Shown one piece after another: positions 28,271 to 36,671 of a DNA stretch of 64,000 nt. The stretch is from Lactobacillus melliventris. GTDB lineage: Bacteria > Bacillota > Bacilli > Lactobacillales > Lactobacillaceae. Location: the NCBI RefSeq assembly GCF_013346935.1, contig NZ_JAAEEB010000004.1:1-64000 (forward strand), in the 5' to 3' direction. A model generated the notes under the pieces. That model was not told the DNA's origin and ran no database searches. It worked only from the letters and a program-made list of their open reading frames with translations. The position numbers and the translations under genes are program-made. Every line of letters starts with the position of its first letter. The first letter of the stretch is position 1.

Positions 28271-28325
28271 TTGGAACACTTTCTTTCTTTAATTAAATTA
28301 TGTTAGAACACAAAAAATAATTATA

Positions 28326-29063
28326 TTATATTTTGCGCCAAGTTAGTTCACAAACAGCTTTATCCTTTTTGTCTTCATCCGCAATCGCATGAAATGATTT
28401 TATAGTGTCACCATCTTTGATTAAGTTTACACATGCATATGGCGTTTGCGCATAACGGACCTCAAGATTAAATTTAATATCAATAGTCTTGACGACATGA
28501 TTTTTTAAAAAATCGCGGTCAAGCGTATCAAGAAACCAATTAAAATAGTGACCATTAGTCATGTGATGGTTGGTATCCAAATCATCATAGCGTACGCGAT
28601 ACTGCCGTTTTCTCTCGTAATTTTCCTGGACCCGCAGTCTTGGAAAACGAGGCAGCTTTTTCAAGAGTGGTATTCCCAATTCAGCCATCATTTCCTTATC
28701 AGTTGATACTAATTTGCGGGTCTTTAAATCAAATAAAACCCATTCACTCTTTACTGTTATCAACTCATTTCCAGTCTGATCGGTAAATACATAATTTCTA
28801 TATTCCAAAAAACGGTTATAGCCAAATGGCTCAGTTGTAAGTATAATTTCTTCATTTGGATGGGGCAGGCGGGCAATTTCCATATGATATTGCGTCACGA
28901 CCCAACCTAATCCCCTCTTGGTCAAAGCGTTAGTACTACCATTACCTGAATCTAATTGATGCTCCGAAACACTCATCATCAAATCAATCATCGCAGGTAA
29001 TTTTAAATTTTTATTTTCATCACATTCATAATAATTTACAATATGTTTTTCACTGTACTTCAT
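28326..29063 (-). CDS. Acyl-ACP thioesterase
   Basis: 245-residue double hot-dog thioesterase that releases fatty acids from acyl carrier protein. The first hot-dog domain includes RGLGWVVTQYHMEI, and the second has the catalytic-region motif DLDTNHHMTNGHYFNWF. The length matches bacterial FatA/FatB-like enzymes. It lies 8 bp after rsmI on the same strand. It probably supplies free fatty acids or trims membrane lipid synthesis; chain-length preference cannot be read from the sequence. Confidence 0.9.
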   Translation of the reverse strand: MKYSEKHIVNYYECDENKNLKLPAMIDLMMSVSEHQLDSGNGSTNALTKRGLGWVVTQYHMEIARLPHPNEEIILTTEPFGYNRFLEYRNYVFTDQTGNELITVKSEWVLFDLKTRKLVSTDKEMMAELGIPLLKKLPRFPRLRVQENYERKRQYRVRYDDLDTNHHMTNGHYFNWFLDTLDRDFLKNHVVKTIDIKFNLEVRYAQTPYACVNLIKDGDTIKSFHAIADEDKKDKAVCELTWRKI

Positions 29064-29071
29064 AATTTCAC

Positions 29072-29926
29072 CTACTTTTGATGATAACGTTCATATAACT
29101 CATTTTTTGAAACGTGATTTTCCTGAGCAATCTCCTTAATTGCCATTTTTTTGCTTTTTCCTTTAGCAACCAACTGCTCTACTAACGCAATTAGTGCAGT
29201 CCAAGATAATTTTTCAGCTTGCTTGGTATTTGGTGAAACCAAAATCACAAATTCACCTCTCGGCGCATTTTGCTCAAAGTAATTAGTTACTTCACTGATT
29301 GTACCACGAACAAATTCCTCGTGAATCTTAGTCAGTTCTCTGGCGACAACAATTTGACGCTCAGAATCCAGAATTTCGGACAAATTATTAAGAGTTTTAA
29401 CCAATCTATGTGGTGCTTCATAAAAAACAGAAGTTGCGCGTGCTTTATTCATTTGTTCAAAAAAGGATTTTTGCTCACTCTTTTTCCGCGGTAAAAAGCC
29501 ATAATAAGTAAATGGCTGAGCATCAAAGCCAGAGGCAATCAAGGCAGTAGTAAAGGCGGAAGCACCTGGTAAAGGGACAACTGGAATATTATTCTTGATA
29601 CACTCTTGGACTAAAATATAACCCGGATCAGAAATGACGGGCATTCCAGCGTCACTAATTTCTGCGATAACTGCACCCTTCGTCATTAATTTAATCAATT
29701 CGGGCGCTCTTTCCTTTGAATTATACTTATGAAAGGAAAGCATATGATTATGAACCCCAATTTTTTCAAGTAGGATGCCACTTGTTCTGGTATCTTCAGC
29801 TGCGATATAATCAGCTTCCTGTAAAACTTTTTTTGCTCTAATTGTAATGTCTTCCAAATTACCAATCGGAGTTGGCACTAGATAAAGCTTACCATTTTCT
29901 TGGGCATAACTACTTTGCCTCTGCAT
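29072..29926 (-). CDS. rsmI: 16S rRNA 2'-O-ribose methyltransferase RsmI (C1402)
   Basis: SAM-dependent enzyme of the tetrapyrrole-methylase fold. It opens with YLVPTPIGNLEDIT, followed by AAEDTRTS, the glycine-rich SDAGMPVISDPG and PGASAFTTALIASG. The C-terminal part carries an HTH-like segment (AIKEIAQENHVSKNELY). 284 residues, normal for the family. AAAGGAC lies 7-8 nt before the ATG. It follows yabA by 12 bp and precedes the thioesterase by 8 bp. Confidence 0.96.
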   Translation of the reverse strand: MQRQSSYAQENGKLYLVPTPIGNLEDITIRAKKVLQEADYIAAEDTRTSGILLEKIGVHNHMLSFHKYNSKERAPELIKLMTKGAVIAEISDAGMPVISDPGYILVQECIKNNIPVVPLPGASAFTTALIASGFDAQPFTYYGFLPRKKSEQKSFFEQMNKARATSVFYEAPHRLVKTLNNLSEILDSERQIVVARELTKIHEEFVRGTISEVTNYFEQNAPRGEFVILVSPNTKQAEKLSWTALIALVEQLVAKGKSKKMAIKEIAQENHVSKNELYERYHQK

Positions 29927-29938
29927 TTGATCAGTCCT

Positions 29939-30274
29939 TTAATGTTTCTTCTTTTTTTCACCGAAATTATCAAGAATATCCAGGCAAAACATGCAGTCTG
30001 TATTAGGATCACGGTGAGAGCCATAGTACATATTACAAATATGATAACCTGAGCTGTAAATTTGCCGCAAAGATTCAAGGCCACTTTGAGTTTTTACGGT
30101 ACTATTGTGGGCATTATTCATTTTGTCCATTTTTTCGCGCAGCAATTGATTCTCTACTTTTAATTCAGTATTTTCTTTTAAAGTCTCTAAAATACTATTC
30201 TCTAAACTTTCGATTGTTTTGGTCATGCTGACCATCGAATCGTGAAGCTGCTCCAACTTTGAATATGAATCCAC
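29939..30274 (-). CDS. yabA: Replication initiation control protein YabA
   Basis: YabA limits replication initiation by binding DnaA and the beta clamp. The protein has an N-terminal leucine-zipper coiled coil (about residues 5-55) and a C-terminal zinc-binding cluster (HICNMYYGSH, then CMFC). About 111 residues. The start is uncertain: GTGs lie at 30283, 30277 and 30274, and the AGGTG box spaces best with the last. It directly follows holB, as in other Firmicutes, but ricT is missing between them. Confidence 0.92.
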   Translation of the reverse strand: MDSYSKLEQLHDSMVSMTKTIESLENSILETLKENTELKVENQLLREKMDKMNNAHNSTVKTQSGLESLRQIYSSGYHICNMYYGSHRDPNTDCMFCLDILDNFGEKKKKH

Positions 30275-30283
30275 CACGAACAC

Positions 30284-31144
30284 CTACCGTTTCCACTGCA
30301 AAGCAAGAAAATCAAGTAAATTACGAAAACTAACATTGCTGTACTGCATCTTATCAATTTCAAGCAAATACTTTAGCATTCTTGCTCCATCATCTTGATG
30401 ATTATTTTCTAATTCCTCTTGTGCCCATTTCTTAAGTAAAAAGAGAATATAATTTTGTTCACTTTTGCTTCTTGCTATTTCTGCCAACTGGTGCGCGCTG
30501 ACAAGTGATAATGAGTTGTGCTCAATCATTTCTTGGTAAAAATATTTAGTATCTTTATCTAATTTAGTTGTATCTTCCAGCTCACTAACTTCACTAGGAC
30601 TGAAGCCATTTGCTAATAATTCCGCACTTTTACCATTCTCTTTTTCATTATTCGCAAAATTAATAATCTGAGTACGTGACCGAATTGTTGGCAAAATTTG
30701 ATCAGTATTATTGGTGATTAAAATTGTAACGACAGGTGCAATAGGCTCTTCTAGTAAATTAAGCAAAGCATTAGCTGCAGGCAAAGTTAACTTTTGTGCT
30801 TCATTAATAAAAAAGAAACGGACACTGCTTTGAACCGGACTTTTAGCCAGTTCTTCTTTTAAAATGCGCACTTGATCGATGCCCAAAGTTTGCTTGCCTT
30901 CGGGCTTTACCAGCAAAACATCCGGGTGATTGCCTGAAATAATCTGCCGGCAGTTCTGACAAGTACCATCTGGTTTTTTACTACCACTACAATTAAAAAG
31001 ACAGGCTAACCAATAGGCTGTATTTAAAGCCTGAATTTCATTAGCATCAACGAATAAATAACTGTGCGCCAGTTTATTTTGTTCAAATGCCTGACGCAAA
31101 AGTTCAGTTTGCTTCTGGCCCGCTTCCTTAATATTGACAGACAT
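30284..31144 (-). CDS. holB: DNA polymerase III delta' subunit
   Basis: Clamp-loader subunit, 286 residues. An AAA+ fold with the zinc-binding Cys cluster (CSGSKKPDGTCQNC), a Walker-B-like region near FFINEAQKL, the SRC-type TIRSRTQII motif and a C-terminal collar domain. As usual for delta', the P-loop is degenerate. The start overlaps the darA stop codon by one base. Confidence 0.93.
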   Translation of the reverse strand: MSVNIKEAGQKQTELLRQAFEQNKLAHSYLFVDANEIQALNTAYWLACLFNCSGSKKPDGTCQNCRQIISGNHPDVLLVKPEGKQTLGIDQVRILKEELAKSPVQSSVRFFFINEAQKLTLPAANALLNLLEEPIAPVVTILITNNTDQILPTIRSRTQIINFANNEKENGKSAELLANGFSPSEVSELEDTTKLDKDTKYFYQEMIEHNSLSLVSAHQLAEIARSKSEQNYILFLLKKWAQEELENNHQDDGARMLKYLLEIDKMQYSNVSFRNLLDFLALQWKR

Positions 31145-31467
31145 TAGAATTGCTTAAATTCTTCAACAGGCAAGACAAAGCAAGTAGCCCCACCAACTGT
31201 AATTTTTATCGGTTGACTACTAATATCAAAGCCTGTCATTACCATATTCGGATTCATATATTCTTCACGTGATTTGGATTCATCCTTGATAATACGCAAA
31301 ACTTGTTTAACATGCTTATCATCTATACCGATAAGAAAGGTCGTATTACCTTCACTAAGAAATCCACCTGTTGTAGCAAGTTTAGTTGCGCGAATACTCT
31401 CTTTAACAAAGGTACGCTGCAAACGGTTAGCATCTTCTTTTTGAACAATTGCAACTATTAATTTCAT
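31144..31467 (-). CDS. darA: Cyclic-di-AMP receptor, PII-like (DarA/PstA)
   Basis: 107-residue PII-like signalling protein that binds c-di-AMP. LIVAIVQKEDANRLQ begins the fold, and TKLATTGGFLSEGNTTFLIG covers the ligand-binding T-loop/B-loop region. It lies between tmk and holB, the usual place in Firmicutes. Its output is unknown in the family; in lactobacilli c-di-AMP generally governs osmotic and potassium balance. Confidence 0.95.
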   Translation of the reverse strand: MKLIVAIVQKEDANRLQRTFVKESIRATKLATTGGFLSEGNTTFLIGIDDKHVKQVLRIIKDESKSREEYMNPNMVMTGFDISSQPIKITVGGATCFVLPVEEFKQF

Positions 31468-31472
31468 CTTAA

Positions 31473-32120
31473 TCAGTCCTTTAACAAATCTGCTGGTAAT
31501 CGGTTTGCAATTATTTTAACACAATCCTCTACAACCAAATTGAGTGGTTTATTTGCATTAACTACCACTATTCTTTTAGGATAAGCTTGATTTACTTCTT
31601 GATAGCCCCGGTAAACTTTTTGATGAAAAATTAATTTTTCCTGTTCCAAACGGTCTTCTTGACCAGCTCGTTCTTGGGCAATCCTGTCTAAGCCAATTTG
31701 CGGTTTAACGTCGAGAAAAATAGTGAGATCGGGTTCAATTTTACTGGTGGCAAAATCATTAATCTGTTTCACAGCGGCAATACCCAAATCTCGTCCTGCT
31801 CCTTGATAAGCAAGTGAACTATCAACAAATCGATCAGAGAAAACTACCTTACCAGCTTTAAGAGCCGGTATCACAGTTTCAAACATGTGTTGGCTGCGAG
31901 AAGCTGCATAAAGCAATGCTTCAGTTTTAGCGGACATTTCTTCATTCACAGGATCCAAAATTAATTGCCGGATTTTTTCTGCAATTTTTGAGCCTCCAGG
32001 TTCCCTAGTTACTAGATATTGTGTCTTAAGTCTAGGACCTATTTGAGCTACAACCTGCTTTAAAACTGTACTTTTTCCTGACCCATCTGGTCCTTCGAAA
32101 CTGATAAAATAACTTTTCAT
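31473..32120 (-). CDS. tmk: Thymidylate kinase
   Basis: Phosphorylates dTMP to dTDP. P-loop [11 protein letters not shown], the DR(Y/F) motif as [13 protein letters not shown] and the lid region ([11 protein letters not shown]) are present. The start is set at 32120 (215 residues): GGAGAG lies about 4-6 nt upstream, and a promoter whose start site falls near 32132 rules out the upstream ATG. It heads a tmk-darA-holB-yabA-rsmI run. Confidence 0.96.
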   Translation of the reverse strand: MKSYFISFEGPDGSGKSTVLKQVVAQIGPRLKTQYLVTREPGGSKIAEKIRQLILDPVNEEMSAKTEALLYAASRSQHMFETVIPALKAGKVVFSDRFVDSSLAYQGAGRDLGIAAVKQINDFATSKIEPDLTIFLDVKPQIGLDRIAQERAGQEDRLEQEKLIFHQKVYRGYQEVNQAYPKRIVVVNANKPLNLVVEDCVKIIANRLPADLLKD

Positions 32121-32138
32121 AAAACTCTCCATGTCTCT

Positions 32139-32167
32139 ATTTTACAAGAGTTCTCTTTATATGAACA
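32139..32167 (-). promoter_or_regulatory. tmk promoter
   Basis: On the reverse strand a TTGTAAAAT (-10 TAAAAT at 32139-32144) with a 17-bp spacer to TGTTCA (32162-32167). It lies just past the yaaL terminator, so tmk starts a new transcript. Confidence 0.5.
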
Positions 32168-32194
32168 CCCCAACGTACTTTTAATTTTTGTGCA

Positions 32195-32225
32195 AAATAA
32201 AAAGTCCTTTCACTAAGGACTTTTT
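32195..32225 (-). terminator. Terminator of dnaX-ybaB-recR-yaaL
   Basis: AAAAGTCCTT-AGTGA-AAGGACTTTT hairpin followed by TTATTTTG on the reverse strand. It begins at the yaaL stop codon. Confidence 0.88.
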
Positions 32226-32454
32226 AGTCTGAAATCGCATTAGAAAAACCACTAAATCTTGTATTACGATGACGAGCTTCATTATATAAAAAAGAATATT
32301 TTGCTCTTAAAATTTTACCTGATACCACGTTATCCTCAGACATATCAAGTGTCGTTGGATCAAGATTTTTTTGAACAGCAATTTGTTCCTGCAAATCTTC
32401 AATTGTGGCCATTAGCAATTCGTCACCCATTTTTTTAACTTTATTACGAGCCAT
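32224..32454 (-). CDS. yaaL: YaaL-like DUF2508 protein
   Basis: 76-residue, charged soluble protein, recognised by sequence pattern and place directly after recR, which is where DUF2508/YaaL lies in Firmicutes. It overlaps the recR end by one base. Its function is unknown in the family. Conserved pieces are RNKVKKMGDELLMAT near the start and AKYSFLYNEARHR towards the end. Confidence 0.8.
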   Translation of the reverse strand: MARNKVKKMGDELLMATIEDLQEQIAVQKNLDPTTLDMSEDNVVSGKILRAKYSFLYNEARHRNTRFSGFSNAISD

Positions 32455-33053
32455 TAGATTGAAGTTCTCCCTTGTACCGCTCTTTTTAAAGTAATCGAAT
32501 TAGCATATTCAATATCACTACCGACAGCCAAACCAGCAGCCAGGCGGGTTACTTTAATTCCAGCAGGCTTAATTAGTTTGCTAATATACATCGCTGTTGA
32601 TTCACCTTCGGGAGTTGAATTTAAAGCTAAAATAACCTCTTTGACATCATCCTGTTTTTGCAAGCGAACAATCAGTGACTTAATATTAATTTCTTCTGGC
32701 CCAATACCATCCATTGGTGATAAAACACCGTGCAGAACATGATATAGACCACTATATTCACCCATGTCTTCAAAAGCCATCACGTCTTTAGGCTGTTCAA
32801 CCACCATAATAGTCGACTGGTCACGTTCAGGATTACTGCAGATTAGGCACGGATCCTTTTCCGTAATGTTGCCACAAATAGAACAGCGATGAAGCTTTTC
32901 TTTTACCTCTGTTAGTGCTGTACTAAAGCCGTGAACATCTTCATCTGGCATATCAAGAGTATAAAAAGCAAGCCTTGTTGCTGTTTTTTCACCAATACCA
33001 GGTAATTTCATATAAGAATCAATTAAATGCGCAATCGGTGCTGGATATTGCAA
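32454..33053 (-). CDS. recR: Recombination mediator RecR
   Basis: 199-residue RecR, which with RecO loads RecA at single-strand gaps. It has the helix-hairpin-helix ([14 protein letters not shown]), a four-Cys zinc site ([16 protein letters not shown]), the Toprim acidic residues ([13 protein letters not shown]) and the C-terminal [12 protein letters not shown]. It is adjacent to ybaB and downstream of dnaX, the conserved dnaX-ybaB-recR order. Confidence 0.97.
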   Translation of the reverse strand: MQYPAPIAHLIDSYMKLPGIGEKTATRLAFYTLDMPDEDVHGFSTALTEVKEKLHRCSICGNITEKDPCLICSNPERDQSTIMVVEQPKDVMAFEDMGEYSGLYHVLHGVLSPMDGIGPEEINIKSLIVRLQKQDDVKEVILALNSTPEGESTAMYISKLIKPAGIKVTRLAAGLAVGSDIEYANSITLKRAVQGRTSI

Positions 33054-33383
33054 TTAAATCATACCCTTCGTATACTTGCCTAAACTTTGCTGCGTAGCTT
33101 GATCAATTTCTTGCAGACCTTTGTTAACGGCATCAATAACTAAATCTTGCAGCATATCTGGATCATCTGGGTCGATTGCATCCTTTTTAATGGTAATATT
33201 TTTTAATTTACGATCACCACTAAAAGTAGCTACGACTAAATCATCTGCAGATTTGCCCACAAATTCCTGGGCGGTAATATTTTCTTGTTCCTGAGCCATT
33301 TGCTCTTGCAATTTTTTGGCCTGTTTCATCATTTGTTGCATATTCATACCGCCCATGGCACCAAAATTAGGTCTTTTACTCAT
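33054..33383 (-). CDS. ybaB: YbaB/EbfC nucleoid-associated protein
   Basis: 109-residue DNA-binding protein. A Met/Gln/Lys-rich N-terminal helix (MQQMMKQAKKLQEQM) is followed by the conserved core with GDRKLKNITI and DPDDPDMLQDL. It lies between dnaX (20 bp) and recR (adjacent), as in most bacteria. Confidence 0.96.
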   Translation of the reverse strand: MSKRPNFGAMGGMNMQQMMKQAKKLQEQMAQEQENITAQEFVGKSADDLVVATFSGDRKLKNITIKKDAIDPDDPDMLQDLVIDAVNKGLQEIDQATQQSLGKYTKGMI

Positions 33384-33402
33384 TATCTTGTCTCCTTAAA
33401 TT

Positions 33403-35208
33403 CTAGTCTTTAACATTTACTGTGTCACCAAATAACTCTTTGGCTTTATCCACTATCTGCTTATCTGATTCAGCCTGTTCTGATTCTGAATCTTTTTGCT
33501 TTTGCTTATCAAGTAATTCTTTACCATGTTTCTGTATAAATTCTTTACGTACTGTGGCCCAATCTTCATCAGGTACTAGCACTATTTCATAATTATGCTT
33601 AGTAAATTTAGCAATTTCTTCAGTCAAAATATCTAATAAATTGCCATCTTCACTAGCTTTTTCAAACCAAAGGGTGTATTTACATTTCATTACTACTTGA
33701 TTCGCACTAGCAGCAACCGGCTCAAGTACATCTAACAAAGCTCTTTGCGAAACACCCAAAACAGATTGCAAATCGGGCCAAACATTTTTGATAGCGGTGA
33801 GGTCATCCTTCGTGGCATTTTCTAACACATGGTAAACTTGCTTACGATTTTGTTGATTGGCCTTTTTTCTGTTTTTATTTGCTTTTTTAGGTTTGGCGGC
33901 AGACTTTATTTTAGAACCTTTGCCATTGTTTTTATCAAATCGGTCGGCTGCAACATTGTCAAGATGAAAAATCTGATCGCTGTTCCTAGTTTGTTTTTTA
34001 CTTAAACTGGCAACTTTTTTGGTTAAAGCCGTAACTTGCTTCTTTAACGCTGCTATTTCTTTCGTCAAATCCGGGTCAGCATTTTGAGAATTGGCAGACC
34101 CTGATATAACATTCTTAGAGTCCGCCGTACTAACCTTTTTCCCAGCACATTCAACTACAAATACTTCTAGCGGAATTTGTTGCTGATTAGTATAACGTAA
34201 ATCATTTAATGCGGTATTAGCCGCAGAAATTAATTGAAAATAGCGTTTAGGAGCAACTTCCTTAATCTGTTCAATAAAGTCATCGTTTAAAAAGAGGTTC
34301 TGGCTACTGTCATTGGTTTTAATAACCATTAAGGCATTAGTCGCCATTTCAATAAGTTCATCTAAAATATTTTTCGTACTAGCACCATTAGCAAGTTCGG
34401 TTTGTGCTAAAGATAATGCTTTAGTTGCATCCTCATTCAATATAGCTAATAAAATCTGTTCAATTTTTTCTTTAGCGGCAAATCCAGTTATTTCAAGAGC
34501 CGAATCATACTCAACTTTGTTTTTGTCAAAACTCAACAGTTGGTCTAAGATACTCAAAGCATCCCGCATACCACCATCAGCTACCTGAGCAATCACAGCC
34601 AAAGCCTTATCTTCATAACTGATCTTTTCTTGCTCCAGTATATACTTCATTCGCTTTTCTAGGTCTGCTTGAGAGATACGCTTGAAATTGTAACGCTGAG
34701 TTCTTGATATTATTGTTGCCGGCACTTTTTGCAGTTCAGTAGTAGCTAAGATGAAAACAACGTGCTCTGGCGGTTCTTCTAATGTTTTAAGCAAAGCATT
34801 GAATGCACCCATTGACAACATATGGACTTCATCAATGATATATACTTTGTATTTACCCTGAGTTGGTGCGTATTTTACTTTATCTCTGATGTCGCGTATT
34901 TCATCAACACCATTATTGGAAGCCGCATCAATCTCCATAATATCCGCCATTGCACCTTTATCAGCTGCCAGGCAATTAGCACATTTATTACATGGTTCAC
35001 CGTTTTGCAGGTTGGTACAATTCAAAGCTTTAGCAAAGATCTTGGCACAGGAAGTTTTCCCAGTACCACGTGGCCCAGCAAATAAAAAGGCATGGGAGAT
35101 TGTACCGCGCTTAATTGCATTTTTCAAAGTATCCGTAATATCATTTTGACCAATCACACTAGCAAAAGTGCGCGGTCTCCATTTGCGGTATAACGCTTGA
35201 TAAGCCAT
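33403..35208 (-). CDS. dnaX: DNA polymerase III tau (gamma) subunit
   Basis: Clamp-loader ATPase, 601 residues. Walker A GPRGTGKT (45-52), a zinc site (Cys64, 73, 76, 79), Walker B IIDEVHMLS and sensor SRTQRYNF. Domain III is followed by a coiled coil (about 385-410), a Lys/Asn-rich linker, and a tau-specific C-terminal domain. Within the linker, at codon 449, lies an A-AAA-AAG heptamer in the E. coli dnaX phase. A -1 slip there would add six residues and stop, giving a gamma-like protein of about 455 residues. GGAAGA precedes the ATG. Confidence 0.96.
   Translation of the reverse strand: MAYQALYRKWRPRTFASVIGQNDITDTLKNAIKRGTISHAFLFAGPRGTGKTSCAKIFAKALNCTNLQNGEPCNKCANCLAADKGAMADIMEIDAASNNGVDEIRDIRDKVKYAPTQGKYKVYIIDEVHMLSMGAFNALLKTLEEPPEHVVFILATTELQKVPATIISRTQRYNFKRISQADLEKRMKYILEQEKISYEDKALAVIAQVADGGMRDALSILDQLLSFDKNKVEYDSALEITGFAAKEKIEQILLAILNEDATKALSLAQTELANGASTKNILDELIEMATNALMVIKTNDSSQNLFLNDDFIEQIKEVAPKRYFQLISAANTALNDLRYTNQQQIPLEVFVVECAGKKVSTADSKNVISGSANSQNADPDLTKEIAALKKQVTALTKKVASLSKKQTRNSDQIFHLDNVAADRFDKNNGKGSKIKSAAKPKKANKNRKKANQQNRKQVYHVLENATKDDLTAIKNVWPDLQSVLGVSQRALLDVLEPVAASANQVVMKCKYTLWFEKASEDGNLLDILTEEIAKFTKHNYEIVLVPDEDWATVRKEFIQKHGKELLDKQKQKDSESEQAESDKQIVDKAKELFGDTVNVKD
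33862..33868 (-). other. dnaX: Candidate -1 ribosomal frameshift heptamer in dnaX
   Basis: The reverse strand reads AGA AAA AAG GCC, so the slippery heptamer A AAA AAG is in the same phase as in E. coli dnaX. The -1 frame then reads GGC CAA TCA ACA AAA TCG TAA, with its stop at 33842-33844. No strong downstream hairpin or upstream stimulatory ribosome-binding-like element is obvious. Confidence 0.5.
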
Positions 35209-35224
35209 TGATCAGTCTTCCCTA

Positions 35225-35263
35225 GTAAAAAACTCTTAACTCTTGCGAAAGAGTTAAGAGTTT
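35225..35263 (-). terminator. Terminator after SRP RNA
   Basis: A perfect 15-bp stem (AAACTCTTAACTCTT and its complement) around a short loop, followed on the reverse strand by TTTTTTAC. It ends the SRP RNA transcript just before dnaX. Confidence 0.88.
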
Positions 35264-35275
35264 GTAATTATCTAA

Positions 35276-35354
35276 TAAAAGGCACATGCCCGAGCAACCT
35301 TAGTGCTGCTACCTTCCGGTCCTGACACGCTTTGGAGGTCAAACATTGCCCATA
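35276..35354 (-). ncRNA. ffs: Signal recognition particle RNA (small bacterial type)
   Basis: The reverse strand has the SRP RNA domain IV core: GTCAGGACCGGAAGGTAGCAGC with its GGAA tetraloop and the asymmetric A-rich bulge. Flanking arms (GGGCAATGTTTGACC and the matching 3' part ending GGGCATGTGCC) close a single long hairpin. This RNA binds Ffh for co-translational membrane targeting. The ends are approximate. It lies between tadA and dnaX, as in many Firmicutes. Confidence 0.95.
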
Positions 35355-35387
35355 AGATATATTACCTTATTTTACAGTATTTTTCCA

Positions 35388-35897
35388 CTAATTTGCGAAA
35401 TTTTTACCAGAGTCTTTTGCTGCTTTCTGCTTTTGTCTGATCTCTTTGAAAAAGCTTTTCAGCATTTGACTGGCTTCTTCACGATATAATCCCCGAATTA
35501 CGTGGGGATGATGGTTAAATTTGGCTATTTCAAAAAGGTTAACCACGCTGCCAGCTGCACCAGCTTTAGGATCAAGTGCACCAAAAAAGACATTTTTAAT
35601 GCGGGAATTAATAATTGCACCCGCACACATTGGACAAGGCTCTAAGGTGACAAAAAGACTGCAGTCAATTAAACGCCAGGTACCGAACTTTGAGCAAGCT
35701 TGCCTGATTGCAATCATTTCGGCATGTTGCGTCGCGTCTTGGTCTAATTCTCGCCGGTTAAACCCTTCTCCAATAACTTGCCCATCTGGCGCAATTATTA
35801 CGGCGCCAATTGGAACTTCCCCCAAGCTTTGCGCTTTTTCGGCCTGTTTAAAAGCTAGTTGCATAAAATTCTTTTTGTCAGCGCTTGAAAATGGCAT
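35388..35897 (-). CDS. tadA: tRNA adenosine(34) deaminase TadA
   Basis: Converts A34 to inosine in tRNA-Arg(ACG). The zinc deaminase site is visible: HAE at 58-60 and PCPMC with Cys88 and Cys91. The 169-residue length is normal, with a basic C-terminal tail. Its start overlaps the end of the upstream methyltransferase by one base, and the SRP RNA follows. Confidence 0.96.
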   Translation of the reverse strand: MPFSSADKKNFMQLAFKQAEKAQSLGEVPIGAVIIAPDGQVIGEGFNRRELDQDATQHAEMIAIRQACSKFGTWRLIDCSLFVTLEPCPMCAGAIINSRIKNVFFGALDPKAGAAGSVVNLFEIAKFNHHPHVIRGLYREEASQMLKSFFKEIRQKQKAAKDSGKNFAN

Positions 35898-36517
35898 TAC
35901 CTATTCACCGCCTGCAATACATAGTAACCTTTATCTCTTTTTAATATCACACAGTTACCAAAAGTTTTAATTAGCAATTTGCGCGCACTGGGTTCTCCCT
36001 GCTTCTTCTGGATCACGACTAATAAAACACCATTTTGGACAAGATGACTCTTGGCACAATTTAAGATATTAGAAACGACGCTCTTTCCTGCTCGAATAGG
36101 CGGATTAGTCACAATTAAACCAAATTTTGGTTCGTCAGAAACATTTTCGTAAACATCTGACTTATAAATATTGACATTTTTTATTCCATTAACTGCAGCG
36201 TTTTCTTTCGCCAGAACCAGTCCTCGCTCGTTAATATCAACCATATCTACAGTTTGATCGGGCCAAAATTTGGCTGCAAACAGTCCAATAGGACCATAAC
36301 CAGTTCCGACATCCAGAATGTTATTTTGAGGGAAAACAATGTTTGCCATTTCTTTAATTAAGACACCTGAACCGTAATCTACGCGCGTTTTGGAAAAAAC
36401 TCCTGCATCAGTAGTAAATTTAAGATCAATCCCATTAACTTGATAGTCAATGACGCGTTCATTATGCGCGGAAGTAGGATTTTCAGTGAAATACATTTGA
36501 TTTTCTTTATCAATCAT
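35897..36517 (-). CDS. Class I SAM methyltransferase, RsmC-like
   Basis: 206-residue methyltransferase of the RsmC/YbxB type (putative 16S rRNA guanine N2-methyltransferase). The SAM-binding loop is LDVGTGYGPIG, the acidic strand end VDMVDINERG, and the catalytic NPPIRAGK matches the NPPF/Y motif of base N-methyltransferases. It is the single-domain form; E. coli RsmC is a two-domain protein. The start may instead be an ATG seven codons in. It overlaps tadA by 1 bp. Confidence 0.87.
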   Translation of the reverse strand: MIDKENQMYFTENPTSAHNERVIDYQVNGIDLKFTTDAGVFSKTRVDYGSGVLIKEMANIVFPQNNILDVGTGYGPIGLFAAKFWPDQTVDMVDINERGLVLAKENAAVNGIKNVNIYKSDVYENVSDEPKFGLIVTNPPIRAGKSVVSNILNCAKSHLVQNGVLLVVIQKKQGEPSARKLLIKTFGNCVILKRDKGYYVLQAVNR

Positions 36518-36581
36518 AATTTGCTCATTTCTTAAAACCTTATCTAATTAATTTTAGCGGACAATAGCATTTTTGCAAACA

Positions 36582-36633
36582 AAATAAAAATCTAACTATG
36601 TTAGAAAATTATTTCAAAACATAATTAGATTTA
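36582..36633 (-). terminator. Terminator of the CAP-domain gene
   Basis: A 15-bp stem with one mismatch (AAATCTAATTATGTT against AACATAGTTAGATTT) followed by TTTATTTTG on the reverse strand, 39 bp after the stop codon. The T/A runs on both sides may also make it work in reverse. Confidence 0.8.
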
Positions 36634-36671
36634 TTATTTTTATAATTAAAACTTTTATTTAAGTTTAGTAA

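Noticed and set aside
28271-28325. Folate riboswitch before folT
   Set aside because: Only 55 bp are available and no matching structure is visible.
35521-35970. 149-codon plus-strand frame over tadA
   Set aside because: Shadow of tadA and the methyltransferase, both well supported on the other strand.
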